Positions 13,490 to 24,879 of a stretch of DNA of 64,000 nucleotides are shown here, piece after piece; position 1 is the stretch's first letter, and the number at the start of each line of letters is the position of its first letter. The notes beneath the pieces were generated by a model. That model searched no databases and had not been told where the DNA came from. It worked only from the letters and a program-made list of their open reading frames with translations. The stretch spans positions 34,501,472-34,565,471 of the forward strand of contig NW_019211455.1 in NCBI RefSeq assembly GCF_002443255.2, in the 5' to 3' direction. A program made the position numbers and the translations under genes. This DNA is from Varroa destructor (taxonomy: Eukaryota > Arthropoda > Arachnida > Mesostigmata > Varroidae).

Positions 13490-14500
13490 ATCTTGGCTGA
13501 GCAGTTATGTCAATTAAAGGCCAGGTAACCGTTTAGTTACGGCGATTTGATTCGATATCCGGATACATGAAAGTCATCCATTGCAAGTACGTTTTCTCTT
13601 TCATCAACATCTCGTTATAGGCTATGAAAATTAAGTTAGAAAATTTGTCGCCCATTTAACTTAATTAAGGCTTGTAAAATCAATTACAAAGAGGAAGTGG
13701 TAGCCGTAAGTAGCGAATACGAATCTGTAAAAATTGGCAAACCTTTGCTCCTTATACTCTGCACTAAAAGGCGGACCGAAATACGTGGCAAAACATCAAA
13801 GAATGCTATGATATACATTCGCAGGCATAAAATTGCGTCACTACACCTGGCGCTGACATGCAGTGTACACAGGCCAGATACCGTAGACCATATTAGCGAA
13901 GGTTGATAACCAGAAGATCAACCAGACGTCATCGAAAAAATGTTTTAACTAAAAAATGTCATGAAACATCTGATGACGAAATTCGGCAATGTTATTGCTT
14001 TCTTGGTCACTAAAGGATTAAAAAATAAGCAATTCTATATGTCCTCATTTTGCTGTCTCTTAACGAAGGAGCTTTGATCACAAAACTGCGATACATATAT
14101 GCAAGCTGAAACCTTGGATCCAAATGCAGGTCTGGAATTTCATATATCGGTTCCTAAACTCATTCCTGGCCGAATCACACCGCCAATTCGCTTTATATGA
14201 AATAATGTCAATACTCGAAAAGATACCTGAAGCCACATATTGAACGTAGGCGCAATGGTAAAGATTCATATATTATCACATATAGATGACGCTCCATAGA
14301 AGTGAAAGGTTTCGTAGATCACAAGGAAAACCAACAACGTCTAAATCATAAAATTAGATCACTTCGGATGATGCTCAACGGCTATTTTAAGCTTCAAATA
14401 TGTTCATCGATCAAATAAATAAAACGACGAAGCGATTTTTAAAACAGACGAAATTCAAGAATAGTAAAATAATATCAAACCGTTGCCCAAATGTTCAGCT
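13490..14500. other. stretch without recognised features
   Basis: Open frames at 13697-13906 (+) and 14078-14269 (-) are unrecognised. This is where more of the second BEL/Pao copy would be expected, but I see no motif. Confidence 0.3.
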
Positions 14501-14503
14501 TAC

Positions 14504-14589
14504 CGGTGCTTCACGATACCCATCCATTGAAAAACTGCATATACACTTCAGAGACACCAAGTGTATTCCAAGAAAGTACTTCCGCCCAA
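14504..14589 (-). CDS. candidate internal exon, unidentified protein
   Basis: A pyrimidine-rich acceptor (TTTTTCATTGGTTCCAACTAG) and a strong donor (GTAAGC) enclose 28 open codons, phase 1 in and phase 0 out, encoding GRKYFLGIHLVSL then CICSFSMDGYREAP. The splice signals are better than expected by chance, but I recognise no family and could not join it to another exon. Confidence 0.3.
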
Positions 14590-14599
14590 CTAGTTGGAA

Positions 14600-16300
14600 C
14601 CAATGAAAAACCGTGGTGAGTTTTCAAGAAACAATGCTCAACCTTAGTGTATTCATCTGGGCCAACAAGTTGAACAAAAGAAAAGAAACCCAAAAAGTTC
14701 AAAATTTTCCCGTTCTATTAAAAAATGTGCTATTGCGTTCATACACAGAAAATCCACGTTAAGGGGAAATCTATTAGTTAATTTAATTATTCAATAATGT
14801 TTGTCGACTAATAATGTTCTACCTACTGAAAATGTATGAAGGCATTTTCCCTACAGCATTAAAAAAAAACATTTGTTTGCTCAAAGAACTACTTTTCGAC
14901 GGTGATTATAACAAAAGGCACTAAACGAACTTCCATGTCTCAGGCGATTCGCGATACGTCTATGATCTCTGGCGGGAGAAACCATAACCTATTAGACCTC
15001 AAGGCTATGTATATAATGGCTTAAAGCCATCACCGTGAAGACCGACTACCGAAGAATAACAGTACTCTTCCTATTACTAACGTACATGACGAGAAAGCCC
15101 TTACATTCGTTCAGGTCAAAATAGAAGTCCTTAATGTTAAAGCTACAAGACTTCAATTTGCCAGTCTCCCAATATGAATACTAAGAAAACAAAAACATCG
15201 ATCTCCAAAAGTAATCTCGATATGACATGAATGAGAAGAACGGAAATTTTATGCACCAACGAAGCCCTTTTAAATAAGGATTAAAGAGAACTTTACGCAA
15301 TAGCACTTACTGTCTGAAACGAATGCCCTATGTTTAGAGAAGAGGCTTTCGAAGCCTCGCGAAAACTTTGCGATATATGCAACAAAGATGAATTCAAGGA
15401 ATCTTGACTGCGGCTTCTTATAGTCAAGAAATACTAATCTCGGTACTAAAGACGCTTGTATCAAAAAGTTGTAAGTACTTTAGAATTTACAAGTCAGCCG
15501 TCAATATGCGACTAAACAAAGCTGACGTCGAGTGATTCCAGTTTTCTTTAGGCGTCAGTGAACAGAATTTTTTAAAGATGCTTTTTAAAGATTAGGCTGG
15601 GGGGGAAAACGTTCTATTAAAACAAAAATCTGCATGGGCCGGATGTGCCCATACAGCGTGCGATATGATTCGAAAATCTTATGGAAAATCCTGCTAGAAA
15701 TGTATATTAGAACCTGAGGACAGGATGGTCCGAAATATTAACAATACGTGCATTGAATGATACCCTGGAGATCTCAAGGAATATAATTCTTTTAATCAAG
15801 TAGCGAAGAATACTAACGACACGCATTTCCCTACTGAATTTCTCGATTCGACTACTACCATGATCGGATGATCAAGATGATCTACAACTTAAGAAAGGGT
15901 CGCTAATCATCCTTATGAAAAACTCAGATCTTTTTTCCTTACAGAAAGCAGTGAAACAAAAGATCGCCATTCATAGCTTTCTGCAATGATATCTTTGCAA
16001 ATACTTAATTCACATTTGTATGGCCTGGATCCGAAAGGATTAGAACTAAAAGCTCCAGTGTTAGGCAACTTTGTCTCTACATTCAATAAGGAAATATCAC
16101 AGAACAAAGCCCAAAGTAATCCAAATGGTTTTTCAAGAGTCCCCTTAAATGAAAATTCAAAAAACTGTTAGAGAGTTTAAAACGACAAAAATCCTAAGAG
16201 AGAAAAACGGTTATTTCAAGTTATGTTTAGTATAAATGTAATTATTTTTTTATTTCTACAGAGATAAATATTTCATATTTAATAAAATTGACAGCAAAAC
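14600..16300. other. stretch without recognised genes
   Basis: AT-rich. A plus-strand segment near 15,333-15,406 reads EEAFEASRKLCDICNKDEF before a stop and follows a possible acceptor, but nothing supports it further. Confidence 0.3.
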
Positions 16301-16977
16301 CCTCCAGTAGTCATTAAAACAGCAAAGTAGGGTGAACTGTTTATACAATAGCCCACTGTGTTCAGTGCGGCCCCGCACAATGGCTTTTCATAAGTTCTAG
16401 TTTTTATTCAATTTGTTTGTATCCGTCGCCTTAACGGTAGCGAGTAAATCCATTATTGGTGCGCACTGGGTGTGGATAATTAGCAGCTGAATACATATAA
16501 ACATTTTAAAATAAGTATATTATTTTCGTATGTATGATGCCGTTACACCGGTTTTGCATCTCATCGACCAGCAGAAAAAATACCGATAACTTTATATTGT
16601 GCAGAAAATATTTTCGTCCGCAATATTCACGTTTTATTTAAGCAAAATGTATCAAATAACAATAGTTAGGCTCAACTTGTATTTCTGCAACCCGTTGTGT
16701 CAAACCTTCCAGTATATAATAAGTTTATATCGCATACATAAGTATGTAATACGTATATAATAAACTACTTGTTAGTGTAAAAACAAGCACTAACGGCGTT
16801 TAAGTTTGCATTATTGTTTCCCTTCTTTAAAGAGTGGTATAGATATGTAGAGTAATTATTATATATATGTGAAAATAAATTATATACATTTTAGGTAAAT
16901 ACAAAAAATGCGTTTCCGGTTTCAGCTGGCTGTGGGTAAAACCCTCTTGTAGTCGAACCTTGTTATTGTTATAAATC
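16300..16977 (+). mobile_element. possible LTR (right part) ending before a tRNA-Leu primer site
   Basis: The sequence immediately left of the primer-binding site should be a 5' LTR. The stretch is AT-rich and ends with TTGTTATTGTTATAAATC. The left border and a matching 3' LTR were not found, so extent is a guess. Confidence 0.3.
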
Positions 16978-16995
16978 TGGTGGCAGCGGTGGGAT
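16978..16995 (+). other. retroelement primer-binding site complementary to tRNA-Leu
   Basis: TGGTGGCAGCGGTGGGAT is the exact complement of the 3' end (…CCCACCGCTGCCACCA) of metazoan tRNA-Leu of the AAG/TAG type. This is the classic start of minus-strand synthesis in LTR retrotransposons and implies an element reading rightwards from here. Confidence 0.6.
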
Positions 16996-17076
16996 CCAAG
17001 AGACCTTGGTGGATAGAAAAGATATAATTTTATTATTTACATCATGTATCTCCCATATTGTTCCCTCAATTTACCA

Positions 17077-17493
17077 TTAATAATGTATATTGTCTCGACA
17101 GAAGGCAGTAAGTTTCGTCTTAAAAAGATTTCCAACAACGGGTTGTTGATTCATACCGAAGGTCACGAAGGTGACTCTCAAGTATATAAAAACGCAAAAA
17201 ACTTGGCGGTGCAAGGTCCTGAGGATATAGAGGGTACAACGAAACCCTTTGCTCGAAACTCGAGCAGTTTCGATGATTTTTGCGAGGTGTGTTATCATGA
17301 ACCAGGATGAAGTAACCTTGTCGAATGTTTTTTCCCGAATGGTGTCATTAATTCGACGCAAGTGAGCCAAGTAAAAATGGTAATTAACTGTCTGGTTTTT
17401 GCGAATCAGTTCAACTAAGGCACGGAATGCCTTGGCTTCTTTCGGGAAGCCACCAATTCTGATCAACAGTTCATGTTGACGGGAAGACGTCAT
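17077..17493 (-). other. unidentified 138-codon open frame
   Basis: One of the longest open frames in the window. It begins MTSSRQHELLIRIGGF and has a charged middle (KAFRALVELIRKNQ, LRRINDTIREKTFDK). No family is recognised. It runs opposite to the element implied by the primer-binding site just left of it, so it may be an exon, part of another transposon, or antisense to a decayed gag. The ORF does not show clear splice borders. Confidence 0.3.
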
Positions 17494-17619
17494 TTTCCAG
17501 TACCGATGACCGTTTTGCGCAAAGATCGGTCATGGTTTCATGATGTCGATAGCGGGCAAGATGCCAAGATGCAATCTTTTGTTGGATTCGGAGTTCTTGA
17601 GGTGCACAAGCTTCTAAGT

Positions 17620-17870
17620 CTGTTTAGGCTTTAAGAAACTAAGGGATTTTAGGTAGTTAACTACAAATCTGTGTCTGCAGGCCGTCAGATAGCTCTAAAT
17701 GATCGTCTTCAAGCAAGGGCCATATTCTAGCTCACGAAAACATCAAACCACTCTAGAGCAGTCCTTTCAGTAGCGGCGCAATTGTGTGTATAGAAAACAG
17801 ATGTCTTGGGGTGCTTCGGCAGAGTTTTAGCCTCGACGAAGTGCATAGTACAAAGGGTGTTGAAAAAACA
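17620..17870 (-). mobile_element. possible N-terminal fragment of a mariner-type transposase
   Basis: A minus-strand reading broken by stops contains CAATERTALEWFDVFVS followed by MALA and RRSFRAI. It resembles the helix-turn-helix region of mariner transposases (pattern ERTxxxWFxxF then RSGRP). No catalytic part was recognised downstream, so this is tentative. Confidence 0.3.
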
Positions 17871-17899
17871 TTTTCATCTGGGATATCGTCTTTCGAAGG

Positions 17900-19180
17900 G
17901 CTCTTTTAGGTTGAAATCGCGTTCGCGACATAATATCGTAATAGCACGCTATTGCAATGAACCTATTACCTAACCTAAGATGTTGTGCAAACCAAAATTT
18001 ATTGGCTTCTAGGTATTTTCGTCACTATCAGTATTTAAAGATGAAGTATTGCTGCAATAAATTTAATTATCAGCGGTATTTATGCGTCGCGGCTACAACT
18101 ATTGGCATCGTTAATTATGTTGACGCAACTCTAAGTTGTAACAGAGTTGTAGGCAATTAAAGGGTAAGCATAAATGTCGAGGTGGAGCGTTTTACGGAGA
18201 GTGGAAGGGCTATGCTGCCACCGAAAATATCATATTTTAAACACCTAGAGGTTTTAGGCGATGGATTACGCCGTATGCGATAGTGGCATGCGCCCAGGGC
18301 TGGCGGCACTGGCGATTGTACTGGTTTGCGTGTTGAATATGCTAGGCACAGCGAGCTGGTGCGCTGGAACATAAAGTAAATCATCGTCTATTCGAGCGAT
18401 TCCCAAACGGGGGGGGGGGACATGATTCTATTCGGCAATAAATTATGTGCGTGCCCCAAAAGATGATAAAGACCTATGTGCTTTACTAAGAAGTGATTTC
18501 TGTTGAAAAATTTCTATCGTAGAGAAACCACGATACGTTCTTCACAATTATCATTTTCGCCATCCTATTTCTCTACAGTGCATTTATATTCTCATCCGTA
18601 ATTATAAGACAATCACATCTTCTAACAATTCCACAGAAGACGCAGTAGCTTTATAATGTACTGTAAAATCCTATACGTTGTTGTACAGCAGGGTATGGAC
18701 ATTTGGCCCCATTTTTGCATAAGTATATTCATTAATAAGCTTTTTATTTCTATAACTATCACAAATTACTTATATTATTGAGAAGACTGGCCACGAATAG
18801 CAGATATTCATGTATAAGAATAATACGCAGAATAAATAACACCAATAAGCAGTCCATTGAAGCATATATGACAAAAACCTTATTAGTAATGCATAAATGT
18901 CACATGATAAAATTCTCCTACAGTATTAAAATATCGTGAAATTCTATTGCAATTGTAAAATTTCGTTTATTTTATTTATTTCTTCGGAGTTTCCTAACGT
19001 TTATTAAAATTGATCAAAACATTTTTTGATACCCAGCTAATTCAAGGATGTAAAACTGCTTGATAGGGCTAATATTGCTCCGAATCTTCGCTAAAACATA
19101 GCACAGTAATCTATACACTTTTCTCACATATCCGTCTGTCCATGCAATTATTAATCGGCATTTTAGCTAGCAAAAAATAC
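17900..19180. other. AT-rich stretch without recognised features
   Basis: Nothing convincing. A run of nine G (about 18,411-18,419) stands out in otherwise AT-rich sequence. Confidence 0.35.
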
Positions 19181-19189
19181 GTTTACTAA

Positions 19190-19770
19190 TATAATGACTC
19201 CTCATTCGATGAAGATTTCTGGCTTTCGAGGGAAACTTGCGAGTCTAGGAAACAGAAAGTCACTTGGGGTCCAGACTTTGTGAATATGATGGGTAATCAA
19301 AAAAACCGAACCTTAATTCATGAATGTTTGCTGTGACATTCATTGAAGAGTGAGACGGTGTGTTGTAGTCTGAAAGAAAGCCTTTAATCGCTGTTATTCC
19401 TAGTGCATTCGGATGTTGTGCTTTTTCTGTTCTCATCTTTTCTGTAGCTTTATTAACAAAACCACTGATGGCTCGGGCTACCAACGTCGTTCCTTCGTGG
19501 AAACATCGATCAGTTTATTGGAGGACAATTGTGAACAGGCAGTTCATCGACAACAATGAAATTTTTGTGTACGTCAAGAACCATGGAATCACAGAGGTAT
19601 TTTGTCTTGGTAGGCCATGTCTAACGATTCATCGTCTTCAAAAAGGTACGTACTATTTTTTCTTAAAGAATTGCAAAGAAGAGGAAATAAGTCGACTGGC
19701 CTGGATTTGGGTCGCCTTTCAATCAAAAAAAGACTCGTTATGTGCGCATGGAGCTTGTCAATAGTCAACC
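19190..19770 (-). mobile_element. mariner-family transposase relic (catalytic and C-terminal part)
   Basis: The minus strand reads EGTTLVARAISGFVNK, then LSDYNTPSHSSMNVTANIHE, LRFGFFDYPSYSQSLDP and SDFLFPRLA. These match the second catalytic aspartate block (HHDNAPxHSS), the PPYSPDLAPSD block and the following LFPxLK of DD34D mariners. The histidine and aspartate of the HHDN motif are altered, and stops interrupt the frame. No terminal inverted repeats were found. Confidence 0.75.
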
Positions 19771-20149
19771 CATACATCGATAAAGTAAATCTTAAACGAA
19801 TGCTAGCAGCACTGTTTTTAAAACAAATTAAGTTTTAGTTATTATCTGGACTTAAAAATATGACAATTTCCTTCTTGAACAGTGTTTTTTCGGCACTTAC
19901 ATGGTACTTCCATGGCAGTTTGCAGTTTTCTGATTGCAAAGTTCTGCATGAGATAATCGTATATAGCCTTGTATTTCGGTTACGAAACTTACGGTTACAA
20001 AAAGAATGAAATGATCGTACATATATAGTTCAGTAGTATTTTAGTCTTGTAACTAATATTTACTTAACGAAGCTAAACCTTAAAAGCTCGCTGCGTATCT
20101 TTTTCTTACATACATATTTGTTTATCAGCTAATCGGCTAGGATAAATGC

Positions 20150-21170
20150 CTTGGAAGGGATAGTGGTCGTAAGACGAGGACCGCTCGGATAAGTGTGGCC
20201 AAGTTCTATTGGATCAACTACAGTTAAAGCGCAAAGCAAGCTTCTACAAAGCGCTTGTTTTCACGTAAACGAAAAAGTTAAGCCTGTGCGCTTCAACAAC
20301 AACAACGTTGCGCTAGGTAGACCTCGTGATCCTTTTGAACAGGTGTCGGGCAGGATTCCATTGTCTTCAAATGCGAATCAAAAACCAAGTTATCAAAGAT
20401 GGTGGCACTAGTATTGACTTCAAGTTGTACCGGAACGGTAAGGGTGCCTTACCTGAGTAAAAAACCAGTCTACTTCGCAGCACAGAGATTACCAGCCAAA
20501 GATAGCTTGCCAATTTGTGCCCCGACGTCGACACTATTGTAGAGATTTATGGCGATTAAGCTGGTTGGTTGATTCTGCTGCATTCCCGTCGTCAAACCTA
20601 TTATAATAATAATAACAAGCATAATGTCAAGCTAATCGTTTACTCATGACGCTTCAGCTGAGAAGTAATAAATTCTTTCGGTATAAAGTCTCGTACAAAT
20701 CGCAGTAACTCCACGTTTTGCTCTCATTGCGTAATAGGTTGGCAAAAGGTGCTGATCTCGCTGTTCGTTGGATGCTTCCGAAGAATATATCGTACTTCAC
20801 ATCCAGTTAGCGTAGACTTTGTACTCAACGTTTTGCCAGTTTTCCTAATTTCGAACTGTTAAGGCGAGACAGTCTTCTTCGGAGACAATATAAAGAAAGC
20901 CCTTCCATGTCTTCTTTGCGCTAATTGTGCCACTACGCGCCTGCTTTACGTCCTAGTTCGATAGACATTTGTATAATTTCGTGAACCGCTCGTACTTCTC
21001 AGAGCACGCTTGAGTTTCCTTTTGTCTAACTTCAGTAGGGGCGATTCCGAATTACCTAGGCGTTTGAGCAACTCTTTCGTGATTTTGTTCATTCCGCTGC
21101 TGCTCTCCGCCGCTGAAGCAAAATGGTTTATTTTTATCGTTGCCCAGCAGCAACGAGCGCTTCACATTTA
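20150..21170 (-). mobile_element. possible LTR-retrotransposon gag debris
   Basis: This block is clearly more GC-rich than its surroundings. Minus-strand pieces such as MNKITKELLKRLGNSES and QIGKLSLAGNLCAAK are reminiscent of BEL/Pao gag segments. The frame is repeatedly broken. Assignment is weak; it could also be an unrelated decayed coding block. Confidence 0.25.
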
Positions 21171-21359
21171 TTGGCTTCGCTTTACTATCTATACATACGT
21201 GTATACTGTATACGTGTATATTTTATTCCTCTATTACATCTTATATATCTATATATTCATACTTAGAAAACACATCAGAAAACTTTATCGTACAAAGCTA
21301 AAATCTCTGAGCACTGATATCCTGGCTCAAACGCTATCTGCTCGGTGAAAAATGTAATC

Positions 21360-22690
21360 GTACCCACGAAATTTGATTTAATTTTTAATGATATCTATTC
21401 TAGTTACGCGTTGCTGCGCATTGGGCTCTCATTGCACATACACACCATTCCACCATATCAGCAAGCCAGGAAATCATTATGCGCTAATGAAAGTTAAAAA
21501 AAGCCCAGCTTGTCAAGGACGGTTCTCGTAATGCCAAGCAAAATAGCTCGTAAATAATTTAAGTATTGATATTTGCAACCTACATTGCCAACGGGTCTGC
21601 ATTTTATGAGCAACTAAAGTCGATGATGGTACGTTTATTTTTTAACGAATGTCTTCGTTAAAAAAACTAGCAAAAAGTAATATTGTGATGAGCGGACATA
21701 CGAGTGGGGAAAATAAATCACATTTTGCAACAAAGTGTCAAATTTTTAAAAAATGTTTGTTCTACTACAACTTCACAAAAACGACAACCATGCGAGCCGA
21801 GTACAAAGTGTTAAAGTACTAAAACTATAGTATAATGCTCAACAAATATTAGTCAAGAACAGCGAGGTGAGTGACGTAACATTACAGAATTATTTCTACT
21901 GCCCAATCTACACACTACTATCCGAGTACTCTACATCTAGTACCTGCAAGAACCGTTATAAGGTCAGATTACTTTTTATTACGAGCTACCGTAGCTCTGT
22001 GTAGTGCAACTCTAAAAGGAACAAACCGAAATTTTATGTCACATTCTCAGCCACAGTTATGGTCTGGCAGTAAAATTACAACTGATATACTTTGACAAAA
22101 CAAAAAAAATTATGAGTAAGAGTGCAGATGCTGAGGTAATACTTAAAATCCTGACGTACCGCTGCTCTAGTATAATGCGCTGTCCCGTTTTAACGAGACC
22201 CACTATCATCGATGCTTGAGACATACTGTTGTACTATACTGGTTATTCAAAAGTAGATAAACTGACATCTTGAAGTTAACAGAATATGATTAAAAACAAA
22301 ACTGGAAGTGTCGTTATGATTTAATCATATATGAATCAGGCACTCAGTCAGCGTTAGTGAGGAATAGTTTGTTTTTACTTGGATTTAGAAACTAAAAATA
22401 ATTCCAGCATAATTTAGTTCTCTCAATTCTTTTAACAAACACTGAAATCCCACAGTAATGATTTATAGCAGATTAGATTAGTACCTTATGAACTCGACAA
22501 CTATTGTCAACGTTTGCTGTGCAATGTATCGCATTCACAATATTTTCAGAATAAAACTCTTAGAATTATACTATGATCGAAGTTCAAAAAAATTCAATAT
22601 AAAAAAGCATCGTTTAATTGAATATATAGCTTCACATCGCGCACAAAACACCCGTATTTTCTCAAAATGATTAAAATACTTCATTTATAT
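21360..22690. other. AT-rich stretch without recognised features
   Basis: Short frames only, none with recognisable domains or splice borders. Confidence 0.4.
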
Positions 22691-22693
22691 TAC

Positions 22694-22752
22694 CTGATGT
22701 ATTGCTTGATAAGTTCTGCAGCTAATCCAAGTATTTTTTCTTTCGGCCTTTC
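22694..22752 (-). CDS. candidate internal exon, pairs in phase with the exon at 26.2 kb
   Basis: Acceptor GTGTAG and donor GTAATA enclose 19 codons plus two bases, reading ERPKEKILGLAAELIKQYI. It starts in phase 0, as required by the candidate first exon at 26,182-26,289. The peptide looks like a charged helix. No family is recognised; the pairing is inferred from phase and orientation. Confidence 0.35.
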
Positions 22753-23202
22753 CTACACAGATTGTGATATATTTGTTTTCTAGTTTCTTCGCTAATAAAG
22801 CTCTTATTTGCCAGTACTTACATCACTTTTTTAGTAGTTTTTTGGACAATGATAATCAAAGTATTATAGGCTTATGATTGAGTTACTCGTCTTCTTTTAT
22901 TCTGAGTGGTCTTCATGGCAAAACTGACCACAGATAGTACCCTTGATTAACGATTGCCACAAACAAAAGCTAACTCAAATCTCTTGATTTTGTCATGCGT
23001 GTCGTGACCGCGCATCAAACAGTGTGTACAACTGCAAGTTGAGTGCAGATTTATGTTAGAGATCATAAGCCACTGACTGTTACTTCTGTTCAGTATAGAA
23101 ATAAATATTTCGAATACGATTAACTTATATGATCACCCTGTAATTAAACGAAAAAAGTGTCAGTCATCATAACATTGCATCTGTTTCGTTATTCTATTTT
23201 AG

Positions 23203-23304
23203 CTCAAATTGACAAATTCGTTCCATGTGGAAGTACAACTTCATGTCCGAAAGCCAACATCACCCTTAAGCGTTCCAAAGTGGGACCTCGAGTACAACCA
23301 GCGG
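23203..23304 (+). CDS. candidate exon of an unidentified plus-strand gene
   Basis: Acceptor TTCTATTTTAG and donor GTGCGT enclose 33 codons in phase 1/1, containing PCGSTTSCPKANITLKRSK. The exon joins in phase to 23,658-23,747. Basic residues and prolines suggest a flexible, possibly nucleic-acid-binding segment, but no domain is recognised. Confidence 0.4.
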
Positions 23305-23657
23305 GTGCGTCGCAAATATATAAAAACACGTTGCATTTTGAGCTAACTTAAAGTTAGTTGTCTCTATATAAGGTTTGCATTGAACCATTGTAACAAGGGA
23401 GCTCATTAAATAAAAATCTGTTTTCTTATTAGTGAAATATTTCACTTTTAAGGGAATGTCCTATTTGATTTGAAAGGAATTAGCGTTCCTTGGGTTCAAT
23501 TCACACCGATCTTTTTACCTTTACCTCTGTGGTGAGTTCCTTAGCTTAGTATCTCAACCAGCTCCCGACAAACACCCCTTGATCCACAAATATAATTATC
23601 GTGCACAATTTTATTTATGAATAATGTGTTATATTTGCATCATTTTACCTATAATAG

Positions 23658-23747
23658 GTGATGTGACTTCACAAAAGAAGACTTCCAGGGGCAAGATTCG
23701 TTCGACAACAAAGAAAAGTGAAATATCTGGCGCGAAAAAGAGAACTG
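23658..23747 (+). CDS. candidate lysine-rich exon of the same plus-strand gene
   Basis: Acceptor ACCTATAATAG leads into 29 codons of lysine-, serine- and threonine-rich sequence (DVTSQKKTSRGKIRSTTKK…). The composition fits a nuclear or chromatin-associated tail. Two donors are possible: GTACAG after 23,747 (phase 1, compatible with the next exon) and GTGAGA after 23,752 (phase 0, stronger). Confidence 0.42.
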
Positions 23748-24480
23748 GTACAGTGAGACATCTAAAACATCAACATAACAACCTATTGCCTAATATTCTA
23801 TGATGTATATAATAAAATTCCACTTATAATAACCTCACAACTTGCTTTCATTTATTGCCATTAACTGATTAATGAGTCCACATCTTAATGTCGCCTGGTG
23901 TTCTACCACAGATTTGAGCAAAAATTATATTACATAAAAATGTTGGCCGGTCTCATCGGGATGCCTCATTTTTGTTTACAAAATAGCACAAAATTCATGA
24001 TTTGGAAGCAAAAGCCTAAAAAGATATAGATATATAGGGCTCTGTAATTATTTTATGATTAATGAATATTAATATAGCTATCTTTTGTCAGCAGAACCTA
24101 AAAAGTTTTTGTGTGGGTGAATGCCGTGCTACAGATATCTTGTTGTATTGTTTGCTACGAATACGACTTTCAGGTTTTGTATGCCGATTTATATTTACAT
24201 CAATGCATATATGTAATAGTTAATGAACACACCTCATTCTCATAAATTATACCAGTAGAAACTCCAGTGAATCATACCTATTCGCTCTCTTCATAGTTCA
24301 GGTGCAGGGGTGATATGTCTAGACAGAAAATGTTATGAACTACTCTTGAGATACTGTTATTGTTACTTTAAATCAAACAAAAAAATTAGAAATATCTCAA
24401 AATACTGGCACAAAAGTATTTAGCACTGCAGTGACATGAATCTTATACAACTAAATGTCCAATGAAACTGTTCTATCCAG

Positions 24481-24624
24481 CTCAGTTTTGGATGCAAACC
24501 GAAAGCTCAAATTATACAATAAGCTTTCGTGTTGGTTCCGAACGCCCATTTAAAGTTGATTCGCTTCCTTCAGCTTTACAAAGTTGTCATCGTACGACTA
24601 TGTCTATGTATAGACTTGCTCAGG
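24481..24624 (+). CDS. candidate exon of the same plus-strand gene
   Basis: Follows acceptor TTCTATCCAG and stays open for 47 codons in phase 1 to a donor GTATAA. The peptide includes TISFRVGSERPFKVDSLPSA. It joins in phase with the previous exon if the GTACAG donor is used. No family recognised. Confidence 0.38.
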
Positions 24625-24784
24625 GTATAAACCAATCAAAAAGCTGTTGTGCTGACGTTTTTCTCTAGCAATTAAAATCTTTTTTATATTTTCGGCTGTT
24701 AAGCGTATGGTTAGTTTGTCAGACTCTTGCCTGCAATTAGCACGATTCACATCCAGTGTTTGATTTTTCTTTACTTAATTCTAG

Positions 24785-24864
24785 GCATAGGGGGATATGC
24801 CACTGCTTTTTTCTCAAAGATACACCTTGGGAAACTGTGCAACGATATCGCGGCCACTTACTAA
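24785..24864 (+). CDS. candidate terminal exon of the same plus-strand gene
   Basis: A long polypyrimidine tract and TTCTAG acceptor precede 25 codons (IGGYATAFFSKIHLGK…) ending in TAA, in phase with the exon at 24,481-24,624. Another open frame through the same bases reaches a strong donor GTAAGG just after 24,872, so it could instead be an internal exon in a different phase. Confidence 0.33.
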
Positions 24865-24879
24865 TCTGGCAGTAAGGGT

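Noticed and set aside
17044..17310. 88-codon plus-strand frame after the primer-binding site as a gag gene
   Set aside because: No gag or zinc-knuckle features and it is antisense to a longer, better balanced minus-strand frame.
21010..21348. 112-codon plus-strand frame
   Set aside because: Its second half is translated TA-rich low-complexity sequence and the first half overlaps possible gag debris on the other strand.
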